Positions 17,828-27,243 of a stretch of 64,000 nt of DNA are shown here, in pieces. The notes under the pieces are model-generated. The model was not told the DNA's origin. It ran no database searches and was given only the letters and a program-made list of their open reading frames with translations. Position 1 is the stretch's first letter. Each line of letters starts with the position of its first letter. The DNA is from Mesorhizobium sp. M2A.F.Ca.ET.046.03.2.1. GTDB taxonomy: Bacteria > Pseudomonadota > Alphaproteobacteria > Rhizobiales > Rhizobiaceae. Position numbers and translations under genes: made by a program. The stretch is from NCBI RefSeq assembly GCF_003952425.1, contig NZ_CP034449.1, positions 930,001-994,000 on the forward strand. Direction: 5' to 3'.

Positions 17828-18562
17828 ATGACGCATACAACCGACATCACGCGACCGTCCAAGGACCTGATCGAAGCGCTGAAGGAGATCGGCGCCGCGA
17901 CGGTTGCCGGCACGCTAGGCCATATGGGCTTCCGCAGCCCGCACATGGTCGGCCCGGTGGCGCAGAACCACGGCAAGTCGATCGTCGGACCGGCGCTGAC
18001 GCTGCAGTTCCTGCCGCAGCGGCCGGACCTCTTCAACGAAGGCGAATATGCCGATCCGGAAACGCAGTTGCACCGGCATGTGCTCTACCACGCGCAGGAA
18101 GGCGACGTGGTCGTGGTCGACGCGCGCGGCGACATGAGATCGGGCGTCTTCGGCGACATGATGTCGACCTATTTCAAGGGCCGGGGCGGCGCGGGCATTG
18201 TCATCGACGGATGCATGCGCGACCGGCCCAATGTCGAGAAGCTCGACCTGCCGCTATGGCTGCGCGGCTGGACGCCCAACTATCATGTGCAGACCAGCAT
18301 CTATCCCAATGCCGTCAACGTCCCGATCGCCTGCGGCGGCGTCACGGTGATCCCCGGCGACATCATCGTCGCCGACGATGACGGGGCCGTAGTGGTTCCC
18401 GTCTCGATGGCGCCCATGGTGATCGAGGAGGCGCAGAAGCATCATGACTGGGAAGAGTTTTCCCGAGAGAAGCTCATGCAGGGCGCGCCCTTGCAGCGCT
18501 ATTATCCGCTGCACGATGATGCCCGCGGTGAGTATGAGGCGTGGCGCAAGACGAGACGTTAG
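17828..18562 (+). CDS. RraA-like aldolase/decarboxylase family protein
   Basis: RraA/HMG-aldolase fold protein of 244 residues. The conserved G-x3-D region appears as VVVDARGDMRSGVFGDMM, and the substrate-binding Arg-Asp pair as DGCMRDRPNV, then a PGDIIVADDDGAVVVP metal/closing motif. Members are metal-dependent aldolases or decarboxylases acting on 4-hydroxy-2-keto acids or oxaloacetate-like acids; the RNase E inhibitor role belongs to a separate branch. Placed directly after dehydratase 5, it could cleave or decarboxylate the keto-deoxy acid product. CCCGGAG precedes the ATG by about eight bases. Confidence 0.82.
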   Translation: MTHTTDITRPSKDLIEALKEIGAATVAGTLGHMGFRSPHMVGPVAQNHGKSIVGPALTLQFLPQRPDLFNEGEYADPETQLHRHVLYHAQEGDVVVVDARGDMRSGVFGDMMSTYFKGRGGAGIVIDGCMRDRPNVEKLDLPLWLRGWTPNYHVQTSIYPNAVNVPIACGGVTVIPGDIIVADDDGAVVVPVSMAPMVIEEAQKHHDWEEFSREKLMQGAPLQRYYPLHDDARGEYEAWRKTRR

Positions 18563-18780
18563 GAAAGCTCAACGAGGCGGAGCGCTGGTGCAGGCACGTG
18601 GCCGCGCTTGGGGCCAGCTCATCTTCCAGAAGTTGTTCAAGAAGGTGCAGTAATCGGTCTGCGACCGTGTGATCGAGGCCGTGAACTGGTCGGGCGCGAT
18701 TACGTCTTGTAACCCATTGAAGCAGCGGGTCGATTGGGTATCCGTTCCATCCGATATTGGCTACAGAATTGAAATCGTAT
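18563..18780. other. gap between the sugar-acid and purine regions
   Basis: About 218 bases between the RraA-like gene and the guanine deaminase gene on the opposite strand. I see no gene, strong hairpin or repeat. Short frames in it do not resemble known proteins. It marks the junction between two catabolic islands. Confidence 0.4.
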
Positions 18781-20163
18781 CTACGAAGGGAACCCGCCGG
18801 CCACAGCGCGGCCGCCTACCCAGACGATTGCGATGTTCGTCCTGGACGCAGTGTAGACGATCTTGTGCAGGATGCCTTCGCCACGGTCGAGGTCTTCCTG
18901 CAGCAGCCTGATCGTGCCGCCCACGGCTTGGGTGTCGATGACGCAGGCATCGAAATGATAGCCCGCCGCGAACTGCCCGACCGGCAGGTCGAGCGCGGTC
19001 CCGCCCGCGGCGGTTGCGAGGTGGAAGGCGTCGCGGAAATCGATCCGCGCGGCCCTCCGGCTGCTCCGCTTTTCCGGCGGCACGTCGGGGTCGGTGCCGG
19101 TCTCCAGCATGCGTGATGCCATGACCGCGCCGCGCATGCCGTCGAAGAGCGAGGCGCTCGGCCCGCCCGAAATGTCGGTTCCGAGCCCGACAATGAGCCC
19201 CTTCTCCAGCGCTGCCTTCAGCGGAAAGACTGCATTGGCGAAGTAGGCGTTGGAGAGCGGGCAGTGGGCGACCGCCGAACGGCGCACCCGGATCGTGTCC
19301 ATGTCGTCCGGCGTGATGAAGTTGGCATGCGCGAGCACGCTCAATCGGCCAAGCAGCCCGAACCGGTCGAGGGCCGCGGTGTCGGTCACGCCGTACCGCT
19401 CCAGCACGTAGCCATGCTCCCAGTCGCTCTCCGAGCAATGCGTCTGCACATGGCAGCCGCAGCTCTTCGCGAGCGCTCCCAGCTCGACGAGCGAGGCATC
19501 CGTGCATGCGGGGATGAAACGCGGTGTCACCACCGGACGGACCAGGCCGTGCCCGTTGTCCGGGTGCGCGCGGACATAGTCGATCAGCTCGGCCGCGCCG
19601 TCGACCGCCGCTTGCGCGGAGGCGTCGCGATAGTAGTCGGGGCACTGGTCGGCGTTGTCCATGACCACCTTGCCGACCAGGGCGCGCTGGCCGCGCTCTA
19701 GGCAGGCGTCGACGAGGATGCGGGTCGCGTCGCGGTGGATGGTGGCGAAATAGAGCGCGGTCGTCGTGCCGTTGGCGAGCAGGTCTTCGACCAGCAGGCC
19801 GTAATTGCGCCGGGCAAACGCGACGTCGGCGTAACGCGCCTCAAGCGGAAAGGTGTACTTGTGCAGCCAGACCTCCAGCGGCACGTCAAGCGCCTGGCCG
19901 AGCTGAGGGTATTGCGGCGCGTGCACGTGCAGGTCGACAAGCCCGGGCAGCAGATAGTGGCCCTTCGGCAGCCGGACGAGCGTCCCTGCCCTGGCCGCCG
20001 CGCTGACGGCGGCCTCATAGGCTTCGTCGCCCGGCCTCAGCACGGAGGCGATGACGCCGTCCTCGCGAACCGCGATCAGCGCGTCGCGAAGCTCGTCTAT
20101 GCTGCCGCGCTCCGGCGCGTGGAAGCCGGAGGCGAGCAATGTCTTGCCCTTGAGGTCGGTCAT
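18781..20163 (-). CDS. guaD: guanine deaminase
   Basis: Zinc amidohydrolase of 460 residues converting guanine to xanthine and ammonia. The metal sites are visible: HxH in LVDLHVHAPQYPQLG near residue 73, His in VQTHCSESDWEHGY, His in VLAHANFI and Asp in GLGTDISGGPS. The segment HAPQYPQLG with the WLHKYTFPLE stretch is distinctive for bacterial GuaD. Last gene of the minus-strand purine operon, 27 bases after the oxygenase catalytic subunit. It supplies xanthine to a xanthine dehydrogenase-type enzyme such as the one encoded at 38034-41674. Confidence 0.92.
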   Translation of the reverse strand: MTDLKGKTLLASGFHAPERGSIDELRDALIAVREDGVIASVLRPGDEAYEAAVSAAARAGTLVRLPKGHYLLPGLVDLHVHAPQYPQLGQALDVPLEVWLHKYTFPLEARYADVAFARRNYGLLVEDLLANGTTTALYFATIHRDATRILVDACLERGQRALVGKVVMDNADQCPDYYRDASAQAAVDGAAELIDYVRAHPDNGHGLVRPVVTPRFIPACTDASLVELGALAKSCGCHVQTHCSESDWEHGYVLERYGVTDTAALDRFGLLGRLSVLAHANFITPDDMDTIRVRRSAVAHCPLSNAYFANAVFPLKAALEKGLIVGLGTDISGGPSASLFDGMRGAVMASRMLETGTDPDVPPEKRSSRRAARIDFRDAFHLATAAGGTALDLPVGQFAAGYHFDACVIDTQAVGGTIRLLQEDLDRGEGILHKIVYTASRTNIAIVWVGGRAVAGGFPS

Positions 20164-20190
20164 GTTGCCTTCGCGCGGCCAGGCTGCCGC

Positions 20191-21048
20191 TCACGCGGCC
20201 ATGGCCGTGGTGCCGTAGACGATGCCCTTTTCCTTCAGCCAGCGGCGGTAGGCCACCGAGGAGGCGTCCGCGCGGGTGGGGATTTCGGCGCGGGGCTCGA
20301 GCGGCAGAAGCCGCGGCCGCTGGTTCTCCAAAATGATCCGGTCCTGCAGGAAGATGAGCTGCTGGAACTGGACGAGCGCTGCCGTCGTCGAGACGTCATC
20401 GATCAGGAACATCACCGGATGAGCCCGGCAGCGGTCCGGCTCGACCGGCTGGACGAACAGGCAGATGACGTCCCAGCGGTTCGCCGAGTTCGGGCATGTC
20501 TTGTAGAGCATGACCGCGAAGGGATTGGCGACGCGGTACATGTACTGCGTCATGATGCCTCCGGTCGCGGACAGCGCCGCCTGCGGCTGGAAGAACTCGC
20601 AATTGGTCGCCCAGACCTCGTCGACGTCGCGACGGATCTCTGTCGTGTAGTGCCGCACCTCCGTATGCGGCTCGGCGCCGAGGATGTCGGTGTGAACGAA
20701 GGGGAAATGCGCCATGTCGAGGAAGTTCTCGACGATCCTGAGCCCCGAGGCCCTGACCGAGACCGCGCCGCAGATCACCCAGCGCCGGTCGTCCTCTTGC
20801 GTCTCGGGGATCGGCAGGACGTCGCGTTCGGGCGCGCCGAGCGTCACCCACAAATAGCCGTAGCGTTCGCGTATCGGCAAAGCCTCGCTGTCGCCCGCGC
20901 GCGTGACGACAACCTTGCCGCCGGCATCGCGGCTGACGCTGAGATCGACGCCCAGCAACCTGTTGCGCATCGCGCCGACCGGAATGTCGTCCAGCGCCTC
21001 TATGCAGTACCACTGGTCGAGAGCAGCCTTCTCGGCTTGCATGGCCAT
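20191..21048 (-). CDS. Rieske-type oxygenase catalytic subunit lacking the Rieske domain (copy 1)
   Basis: Non-heme iron oxygenase alpha-like subunit of 285 residues. The mononuclear iron motif is D111-x2-H114-x4-H119 (ENFLDMAHFPFVH), with a later Asp ligand candidate in FLQDRIILENQRP. A full-length VanA/NdmA-type oxygenase has about 340-360 residues with a [2Fe-2S] Rieske domain before RYGYLWVTLG; here the sequence passes from SRDAGGKVV to RYGYLWV in about 20 residues with no CxH or CxxH pair. Only 12 bases separate it from the upstream gene, so nothing was lost by a frameshift. NdmC of caffeine degradation has this same architecture. Electrons would have to come from a separate Rieske protein, presumably that at 28840. 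Confidence 0.85.
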   Translation of the reverse strand: MAMQAEKAALDQWYCIEALDDIPVGAMRNRLLGVDLSVSRDAGGKVVVTRAGDSEALPIRERYGYLWVTLGAPERDVLPIPETQEDDRRWVICGAVSVRASGLRIVENFLDMAHFPFVHTDILGAEPHTEVRHYTTEIRRDVDEVWATNCEFFQPQAALSATGGIMTQYMYRVANPFAVMLYKTCPNSANRWDVICLFVQPVEPDRCRAHPVMFLIDDVSTTAALVQFQQLIFLQDRIILENQRPRLLPLEPRAEIPTRADASSVAYRRWLKEKGIVYGTTAMAA

Positions 21049-21060
21049 GCCCGTCTCCCT

Positions 21061-22482
21061 CTACTGGTTGTATATCCTGTTCATCACTGCGCGGTGGTCG
21101 GCAAGAGCCTCCTCGACGTCGAAGGACCGGAACGCGCCCTTGCCGATGATCTCCCTGCCGTTGATATAGGAATAGTCGACGCGGAAGGGCCCGCAAAGCA
21201 CCAGCGCCGCGAGCGGGTCGCGTCCGGTTCCCGACAGGCCGAGCTGGTCGCGCCTCACCGCGATGAAATCAGCGCTCATGCCAGGGGCGAGATGGCCGAT
21301 GTCGTCGCGGCCGAGCAGCGCCGCCCCGCCGCGCGTCGCCATCTCCAGCGCCTCGCGTGCCGAAAGCGCGGTCGGGGTGCCGCCGAAGCCGCCGCGCCCG
21401 CCCGGCTTCTCGGAAAGGTAGTGGTGCGGCGCGACGCGCTGCAGCATCAGCGCGAGCCGCGCCTCCATGAACATGTTAGACGTGTCGTTGGAGGCCGAGC
21501 CGTCGACGCCGAGGCCGACCTTCACGCCCTTGTCCAGCATCTCACGGATTTTCGCGATGCCCTGTCCGCAGCGCATGTTGGCCGACGGGCAATGCGCGAC
21601 GCCCGTGCCTGTCTCGGCGAAGCGGTCTATCTCCCCGCTCGTCATGAAGATCGAGTGGGCGAACCAGACGTCATCGCCGAGCCAGCCCACAGACTCAGCG
21701 AACTCGACCGGCCGCATGCCATAGATCTCGTGGCAGTACTTCTCCTCGAACAGCTCTTCCGCCAGATGCGAGTGGAGGCTCACGCCGGGATGCTGCCGCG
21801 CCAGCGCGGCCGCGTCGCGCATCAGCTCCGGCGTCACCGAGAAGGGTGAGCAGGGCGCGAGCACGATGCGGCCCATCGAGTGGCGCGACGCGTCGTGATA
21901 GGTGTGGATCAGGCGCTCCGCATCCTTGAGGATGGCGTCTTCCTTCTCCACGCAGCGGTCCGGCGGCAGTCCGCCCTGGCTCTCGCCGCGCGACATCGCT
22001 CCGCGGGCCGCATGGAAGCGCAGGCCGATTTCGCGCGCCGCCTCGATCGTCGAATCCAGCGTGCAGTTGTTGGGCAGGATGTAGAGGTGGTCCGAGCTGG
22101 TCGTGCAGCCGGAATGGATGAGCTCGGCCATGGCGATACGGGCGGAGACGCCAATAGCGTCATCGTCAAGCTCCGCCCAGATCGGATAGAGCGTCTTCAG
22201 CCAGACCATCAGCTCGTCCTCCTGCACCATGACGCGCGTCAGGTTCTGGTACATGTGGTGGTGGGTGTTCACCATGCCCGGCATGACGACATGGCCGGAG
22301 AGGTCGAGCACCGCATCGGCCTCAAACCCTGCGAGTTCGGCCGTCGTGCCGACCTTGTCGATCACATTGTCGCGGACGAACAGCGCGCCGCCCGAGATCT
22401 CGCGGCGCGCGTCGTCGAACGTCGCGAGATGATCGATATTCTTGACCAGAAGCGTCGTCACCGGCCGCCCATCAGCGTACAT
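21061..22482 (-). CDS. amidohydrolase, 8-oxoguanine deaminase / AtzB-like
   Basis: Subtype III amidohydrolase of 473 residues. Metal-site motifs are VNTHHHMYQNLTR (HxH), HSHLAEELFE, WFAHSIFMT and GLGVDGSASND. The HHHMYQNLTR segment and the overall layout match the 8-oxoguanine deaminase and hydroxyatrazine aminohydrolase group, so release of an amino group from a purine or triazine-like ring is expected. 8-Oxoguanine deamination would give urate directly. The start overlaps the stop of the upstream permease gene by 11 bases, tying it to the importer operon. Confidence 0.85.
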   Translation of the reverse strand: MYADGRPVTTLLVKNIDHLATFDDARREISGGALFVRDNVIDKVGTTAELAGFEADAVLDLSGHVVMPGMVNTHHHMYQNLTRVMVQEDELMVWLKTLYPIWAELDDDAIGVSARIAMAELIHSGCTTSSDHLYILPNNCTLDSTIEAAREIGLRFHAARGAMSRGESQGGLPPDRCVEKEDAILKDAERLIHTYHDASRHSMGRIVLAPCSPFSVTPELMRDAAALARQHPGVSLHSHLAEELFEEKYCHEIYGMRPVEFAESVGWLGDDVWFAHSIFMTSGEIDRFAETGTGVAHCPSANMRCGQGIAKIREMLDKGVKVGLGVDGSASNDTSNMFMEARLALMLQRVAPHHYLSEKPGGRGGFGGTPTALSAREALEMATRGGAALLGRDDIGHLAPGMSADFIAVRRDQLGLSGTGRDPLAALVLCGPFRVDYSYINGREIIGKGAFRSFDVEEALADHRAVMNRIYNQ

Positions 22483-23407
22483 CGCGGTAGAACGGCTCGC
22501 CGAGAGCGGCCGGCGCGGCCATCAGGCGGCGCACTTTCTGCCAGGCGAGCACCGGCACGATCATCAGTGCGATGGTGCCGAGATAGGGCAGCATCGACAG
22601 GAACGGCGCGGCCACCGGCCAGTTGCGCGCCTGACCGACGAAGCCGATCGACGTGATGAGGCCGAACAGCAGCGCCGTGAGCACGGCGTTGACCGGCCGG
22701 TAACCGGCGAAGATGACGAGCGAGACCGCGATCCACCCGCGCCCTGCGACCATGCCGTCCGACCAGGCCGGCACGAAGGCGAGCGTCAGGTAGGCGCCGG
22801 CGCCGCCGCACAGCGCCGCGCCCGCGGTGACATAGGCGAAGCGGATCAGGCCGACCGGGATGCCGCCGGCGTCGGCGGCGGCCGGGTTCTCGCCGACGGC
22901 GCGCATGTTGAGCCCGTGCCGTGTGTGGAACAGCAGATAGTGCAGGCCGAGCGGCAGGACGATGTAGATGAGGTAGAGCAGCACGTTCTGCGAGAAGAGC
23001 GCCGGCCCGAGGATCGGGATGTCGCTCAGCAGCGGCACCTCGACACGCTCAAAGACCGCGGCCGATGGCGTGCCGGAGTAGCTGCGGCCGATGGTGTTGG
23101 CGAGCCCGGTGCCGATCAGCGTCAGCGCCAGGCCGCAGAGAACCTGGTTCGCCCGGACGGTCACCGTGGCGAAAGCGAAGACCATGCCGAACAGCGCCCC
23201 GACCACGAGCGCCGCGGCAAAGCCGAGCGCCGGCGAAGGAACGGCCGCGACGGTCGCTACGCCGGTGATCGCGCCCATCGCCATCAGCCCTTCGGCGCCG
23301 AGATTGACGACGCCGACGCGCTCGGCGAGCACCTCGCCCATGGCCGCGAGCGCCAGCACGCCGCCGGCGAGAAAGGTTGTGGCGAGAATTCCGGTCAAGA
23401 GGTCCAA
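22472..23407 (-). CDS. nucleoside-type ABC importer permease (NupQ/YufQ type)
   Basis: Membrane permease of the BMP/RbsC-like importer class, 311 residues with eight or more helices. The segment RVGVVNLGAEGLMAMGAITG near residue 32 is the family signature. The start is a TTG at 23407 (MDLLTGIL), which matches the conserved N-terminus of this family; no ATG is nearby. Second of two permeases, 13 bases after the 23421 permease. Known importers of this type carry purine nucleosides. Confidence 0.9.
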   Translation of the reverse strand: MDLLTGILATTFLAGGVLALAAMGEVLAERVGVVNLGAEGLMAMGAITGVATVAAVPSPALGFAAALVVGALFGMVFAFATVTVRANQVLCGLALTLIGTGLANTIGRSYSGTPSAAVFERVEVPLLSDIPILGPALFSQNVLLYLIYIVLPLGLHYLLFHTRHGLNMRAVGENPAAADAGGIPVGLIRFAYVTAGAALCGGAGAYLTLAFVPAWSDGMVAGRGWIAVSLVIFAGYRPVNAVLTALLFGLITSIGFVGQARNWPVAAPFLSMLPYLGTIALMIVPVLAWQKVRRLMAAPAALGEPFYRDVR

Positions 23408-23420
23408 TGTCGGTCTCGCT

Positions 23421-24479
23421 CTATGCTCTCGTCGACGCGGTGCGGAGGATGCGGTAATGCGCGAGCTCGTCGCCGATCGCCGTCAGGAACAGGATCGCCC
23501 CGGTCATCGCCAGCACCGCGGAGGTGGTGATGCCCTGTGTCTGCAGGATGATGCCGGAGTTGAGGATGAAGGCCATGAGTATGCCGGTGAAGATGACGCC
23601 GACGCAGGAGTTGCGAGCGAGCACCGCGACCATGATACCGAGATAGCCGAAGTTGTTGGAAATCCCGCCCTGCAGGCGGTGCACCGTGCCGGCGAGCTCG
23701 AAGGCGCCGGCGACGCCGGCGATCAGGCCCGACAGCAGCATCACGGTGATGATGTGGCGCCCCACCGCGATGCCGGCATAGGCCGCGGCCGAAGGGTTCG
23801 AGCCGGACAGCCGCACCTCGTAACCCCAGCGGGAGAAGGCGAGGATCGCGGCGGCGGCCAGCGCTATCAGTATGGCGATCGGCAGGCCCCAGTGAATCAG
23901 CCCCCAGAATTCGGGCATCTCGACCGTGATCCGCGGCGTCGAGGAGTTGGACATGCCGACGCGGTCGCGCCACGGGCCGGTCGAGACGTAGTAGACGAGC
24001 AGCGCGGCCACGAAGTTGAGCAGCAGCGTCGTGATCAGCTCGTTCACGCCGACGAAGGCGCGCGCCAGTGTGGGGACCAGGATCCAGACGACGCCCCCGA
24101 GCGCGCCGGCGGCAATGATCAGCGGCAGGATGAGCCAGGCAGGGCCGGGCACGAACAGTCCGACCGCGGTGGCTGCGAAGGCGCCGACGAGGAATTGTCC
24201 TTCGGCGCCGATGTTCCAGGTCCCGATCTGCTGGCCGACCGCCACCGACAGGCCGGTGAGGATCAGCGGGATCACGAGCAGCCCGAAATCCTCCATCCCG
24301 AAGGTGGAGCTGAAGGTGGCGCTGACGAGCTGCGCGCCCAGCGCGAGCGGGTCTTCGCCTGCCACCAGCAGCGCGATGGATGCGGCCAGCACCACGATGG
24401 CAATGGCCAGCGCGCGCATGGCGAGCGCGATGCCAGGCTGGACGGATGGCAGCCGCTGGAGGCGCAGGCCCTGCAGCAT
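23421..24479 (-). CDS. nucleoside-type ABC importer permease (NupP/YufP type)
   Basis: Permease of about 352 residues with long hydrophobic segments throughout and the family segment GTWNIGAEGQFLVGAFAATA near residue 95. ATG 24479 overlaps the stop of the ATPase gene in a TGATG arrangement, so translation is coupled. Pairs with the 22472 permease to form the membrane channel. Confidence 0.9.
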   Translation of the reverse strand: MLQGLRLQRLPSVQPGIALAMRALAIAIVVLAASIALLVAGEDPLALGAQLVSATFSSTFGMEDFGLLVIPLILTGLSVAVGQQIGTWNIGAEGQFLVGAFAATAVGLFVPGPAWLILPLIIAAGALGGVVWILVPTLARAFVGVNELITTLLLNFVAALLVYYVSTGPWRDRVGMSNSSTPRITVEMPEFWGLIHWGLPIAILIALAAAAILAFSRWGYEVRLSGSNPSAAAYAGIAVGRHIITVMLLSGLIAGVAGAFELAGTVHRLQGGISNNFGYLGIMVAVLARNSCVGVIFTGILMAFILNSGIILQTQGITTSAVLAMTGAILFLTAIGDELAHYRILRTASTRA

Positions 24480-26053
24480 CACGCCGCCTCCTTCCGCACG
24501 ATGCGGCCGCCCATCAGCAGGCCGATCTGCTCGACGTCGATCTTGTCGTTGTCTAGCGCGCCCATGAGCCGGCCTTCATAGAGCACGGCGATGCGGTCGG
24601 AGAGGTTGAGGAGTTCCTCCAGGTCCTCCGAGATAAGCACGATGCCGGCGCCTGCGTCGCGCAGCTCGACGATGTAGCGCAGCATCGTGTTGATGGCGCC
24701 GACGTCGAGCCCGCGGCTGGGATAGGCGGCGACCAGCACCTTGTGGGCGATGCGCATCTCGCGGCGCGCCACCAGACGCTGCTGGTTGCCGCCCGACAGG
24801 TTGCGGACCGGCATGGCGAAGTCCGGCACGGCGACGTCCGCGGCCTTGGCGATCTCGCGCGCAAGCAGGGTCGCGGCGCCCGAGCGATAGAGCCCGCCGG
24901 AGCCGATGGGCGGCTTCTTGTATTCGCGCATCACGGCGTTGATGGCGACGCTCATCGCCGGGGCCAGCCCGCTGCGCAGCCGGTCCTCCGGGATGTGGCC
25001 GATGCCGAGCTCGCTGAACGCAGCAGCATCCCCCGCCCCGAGCGGCGCGCCGTCCACGACGATGCGTCCCGAGGCGATGCGCCGGAGTCCGGTGAGCACG
25101 TGGCTGAGCTCGCGTTGCCCGTTGCCGGCGACGCCGGCAATGCCGACGATCTCGCCCGCATGGATGTCGAGGGTGATGTCGTGGAGCGCAGTTTTTCCGC
25201 CGTCGTCGAGCGCCGAGACGCTTTCCAGCCTCAGGATCGGCTCCGCCGACCGGGGCGCCGCGCCGGGCGGCCGCTGCCGCATGTCGGCGAGCACGATGTC
25301 GCGGCCGACCATGAGCCGCGCCAGCATCCGGGGGTTGCACTCGGATGTGTCGTGCGTCGCGATCCTGCGGCCGCCGCGCAGGATGGTGATGCGGTCGGAG
25401 ATTTCCAGCACCTCGTCCAGCTTGTGGCTGATGAAGATGACCGCGTTGCCGCGCGAGGTGAATTCACGCAGCGCCTTGAAGAGCTCGCGCGCCTCGGCCG
25501 GAGTCAGCACTGCCGTCGGTTCGTCGAGGATGAGGATGCGGGCCTGGCGGGCGAGCACGCGCAGGATCTCGACGCGCTGTTGCTCGCCGGTCGAAAGCTC
25601 GTTGATGCGCACGTCCGCACGCACATGCAGGTTGAAGCGTTCGGCCAGCGCCTTCGTCCGCGCCTCCAGCTTACGAGCGGAGGCAAGCCGGGGCGTCTCG
25701 CTCCAGCCGAGGTGGATGTTCTCGGCCACGGTGAAGGCCTGCACCAGCTTGAAATGCTGGTGCACCATGCCGATGCCGGCCGCGATTGCGTCGAGCGGCG
25801 TGGCGAACTCCTTGGCGTAGCCGTCGATGGTGATCTCGCCTGCATCGGGCTGGTAGATGCCGGTGAGAATGTTCATCAGCGTCGACTTGCCGGCGCCATT
25901 CTCGCCGAGCAGCGCGTGGATCTCTCCCGGAAGCACGTCGAGATCGACGTCCTGGTTGGCGACGACGCCCGGGAAATATTTGGCGATACCCTTCAGCTGC
26001 ACCAGCGGCGCCGTTCCCGGCGCCGCGATGTAGCGGTCCTGCGTGGCGTTCAT
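24479..26053 (-). CDS. ABC importer double ATP-binding protein (NupO/YufO type)
   Basis: Tandem ATPase of about 524 residues. The first half has Walker A GENGAGKST, signature LSTGEQQR and Walker B ILILDEPTAVL. The second half has a degenerate Walker A (GVAGNGQREL, no Lys) and signature LSGGNQQR, typical of RbsA/YufO proteins in which only one site is fully catalytic. ATG 26053 is preferred to the TTG at 26068. Sits between the binding protein and permease genes of the purine-type importer. Confidence 0.92.
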   Translation of the reverse strand: MNATQDRYIAAPGTAPLVQLKGIAKYFPGVVANQDVDLDVLPGEIHALLGENGAGKSTLMNILTGIYQPDAGEITIDGYAKEFATPLDAIAAGIGMVHQHFKLVQAFTVAENIHLGWSETPRLASARKLEARTKALAERFNLHVRADVRINELSTGEQQRVEILRVLARQARILILDEPTAVLTPAEARELFKALREFTSRGNAVIFISHKLDEVLEISDRITILRGGRRIATHDTSECNPRMLARLMVGRDIVLADMRQRPPGAAPRSAEPILRLESVSALDDGGKTALHDITLDIHAGEIVGIAGVAGNGQRELSHVLTGLRRIASGRIVVDGAPLGAGDAAAFSELGIGHIPEDRLRSGLAPAMSVAINAVMREYKKPPIGSGGLYRSGAATLLAREIAKAADVAVPDFAMPVRNLSGGNQQRLVARREMRIAHKVLVAAYPSRGLDVGAINTMLRYIVELRDAGAGIVLISEDLEELLNLSDRIAVLYEGRLMGALDNDKIDVEQIGLLMGGRIVRKEAA

Positions 26054-26090
26054 GCCGGTCTGCCGCAATGCGCTGCGTTATGGCAGGTCA

Positions 26091-27215
26091 TCAGGCGCTG
26101 AGGCCCGAGACGCCCTCAATCGACCAATCCCAGTAGTAGAGATCGAGGTCGGTCATGGTCTTGCCGGCCTCGACGCGGACCTTGCCGGTCGAGTCCTTGA
26201 TCTCGCCGGCGAAGGGCGACCAGCCGTTGATGATCTTCTGCCGGACCTCATCGGCCGCCTTGGCGACATCGGCTGGGACCTTCTCGCCCCATGCGTCGCG
26301 GTCGATGCCCTTGCCCATCGCAAACAGGTTCTCGCTCGACGTCCACTCGCCGGCCAGGCGCTTCTTCACCTGGTCGACGTAGAAGGCCTTGAAGTCGATG
26401 ATGATGGAGGAGACGTAGGCGTTCGGACCGTAGCGGCGGATGTCGGTGTTCCACATCGCTGCCCAGACGCCACGCTTCTCGGCGACCTGCAGATAGGCGG
26501 CCTCGTCCATGATGCCGAACAGGAAGTCGCAGCCATTGTCGATGAGCGCGGTGCCGGCCTGCGCGGCGGCCTGCGGGTCGAACCAGGAGTTGATGACGAC
26601 CGCCTGCAGCGTGGCATTCGGATTGACCGAACGCGCGCCCATCAGGAAGGCGTTGGTTCCGCTGAACACCGACGGAACCGGGAAGGAGGCGACATAGCCG
26701 AGCTTGCCGGACTTGCTGAGATGGCCGGCGGCAACACCCACCACATAGGTCGGGTACCAATGGTTGAGATAGTACCAGCCGAGATTGTCCATCGTGGTGC
26801 GGCCGTCGCACTCCATGAAGCCGACGTCGGGCGCCCGCTTCACAACCTCGTGCAGGAAGTCGCCGGTGCTGGATGTGTCGAAGATGAGATTGGCGCCTTC
26901 GCTCACGAATTGGCGGTAGATACGGGTGGCATCCGCCGAGTACGGCACGTTCTCCACCTCAAGCACCTTCTTCAGCTTGGGGAACGCCTTCTGCACGGCC
27001 AGCACGCCCTGGTGATGCGCCCAGGTCCAGCCTTCGTCGGTGACCGGGCCTACATGGCCGAAGCCGATTACGGCATCTTCCTCGGCCACGGCAGGCAGCG
27101 GCGCCGCGGCGCGCGCGGCGCCGATCAGGCCCGTCCTGGGCAGCAGGAGCGAGGCGGCGGCGGCGGCGCCCATGTTGAGGAATCCACGGCGGGAAAGCTT
27201 CTCGATACTGATCAT
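26091..27215 (-). CDS. BMP-family periplasmic binding protein of nucleoside importer
   Basis: Binding protein of 374 residues of the BMP/PnrA group, which bind purine nucleosides or related ligands. A twin-arginine-like signal (LSRRGFLNMG) with an alanine-rich hydrophobic stretch ends near ARAAAPL. Family features include VGPVTDEGWTWAHHQGVLA and a FDTSSTGDF region. AGGA precedes the ATG by seven bases. It is 28 bases after the adenosine deaminase gene. The ligand is inferred to be a purine base or nucleoside from the family and its neighbours. Confidence 0.9.
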   Translation of the reverse strand: MISIEKLSRRGFLNMGAAAAASLLLPRTGLIGAARAAAPLPAVAEEDAVIGFGHVGPVTDEGWTWAHHQGVLAVQKAFPKLKKVLEVENVPYSADATRIYRQFVSEGANLIFDTSSTGDFLHEVVKRAPDVGFMECDGRTTMDNLGWYYLNHWYPTYVVGVAAGHLSKSGKLGYVASFPVPSVFSGTNAFLMGARSVNPNATLQAVVINSWFDPQAAAQAGTALIDNGCDFLFGIMDEAAYLQVAEKRGVWAAMWNTDIRRYGPNAYVSSIIIDFKAFYVDQVKKRLAGEWTSSENLFAMGKGIDRDAWGEKVPADVAKAADEVRQKIINGWSPFAGEIKDSTGKVRVEAGKTMTDLDLYYWDWSIEGVSGLSA

Positions 27216-27243
27216 GTTCTATCCTTTGCGCGATACACGGCGG

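Noticed and set aside
20191..21048. The Rieske-less oxygenase as a truncated or frameshifted full-length oxygenase
   Set aside because: The upstream gene ends 12 bases before its start, the same short form occurs independently at 37168, and both N-termini are family-like and in frame with ribosome sites.
19735..21849. 704-codon plus-strand frame across guanine deaminase and oxygenase genes
   Set aside because: Antisense composition only; the sense genes are strongly supported.
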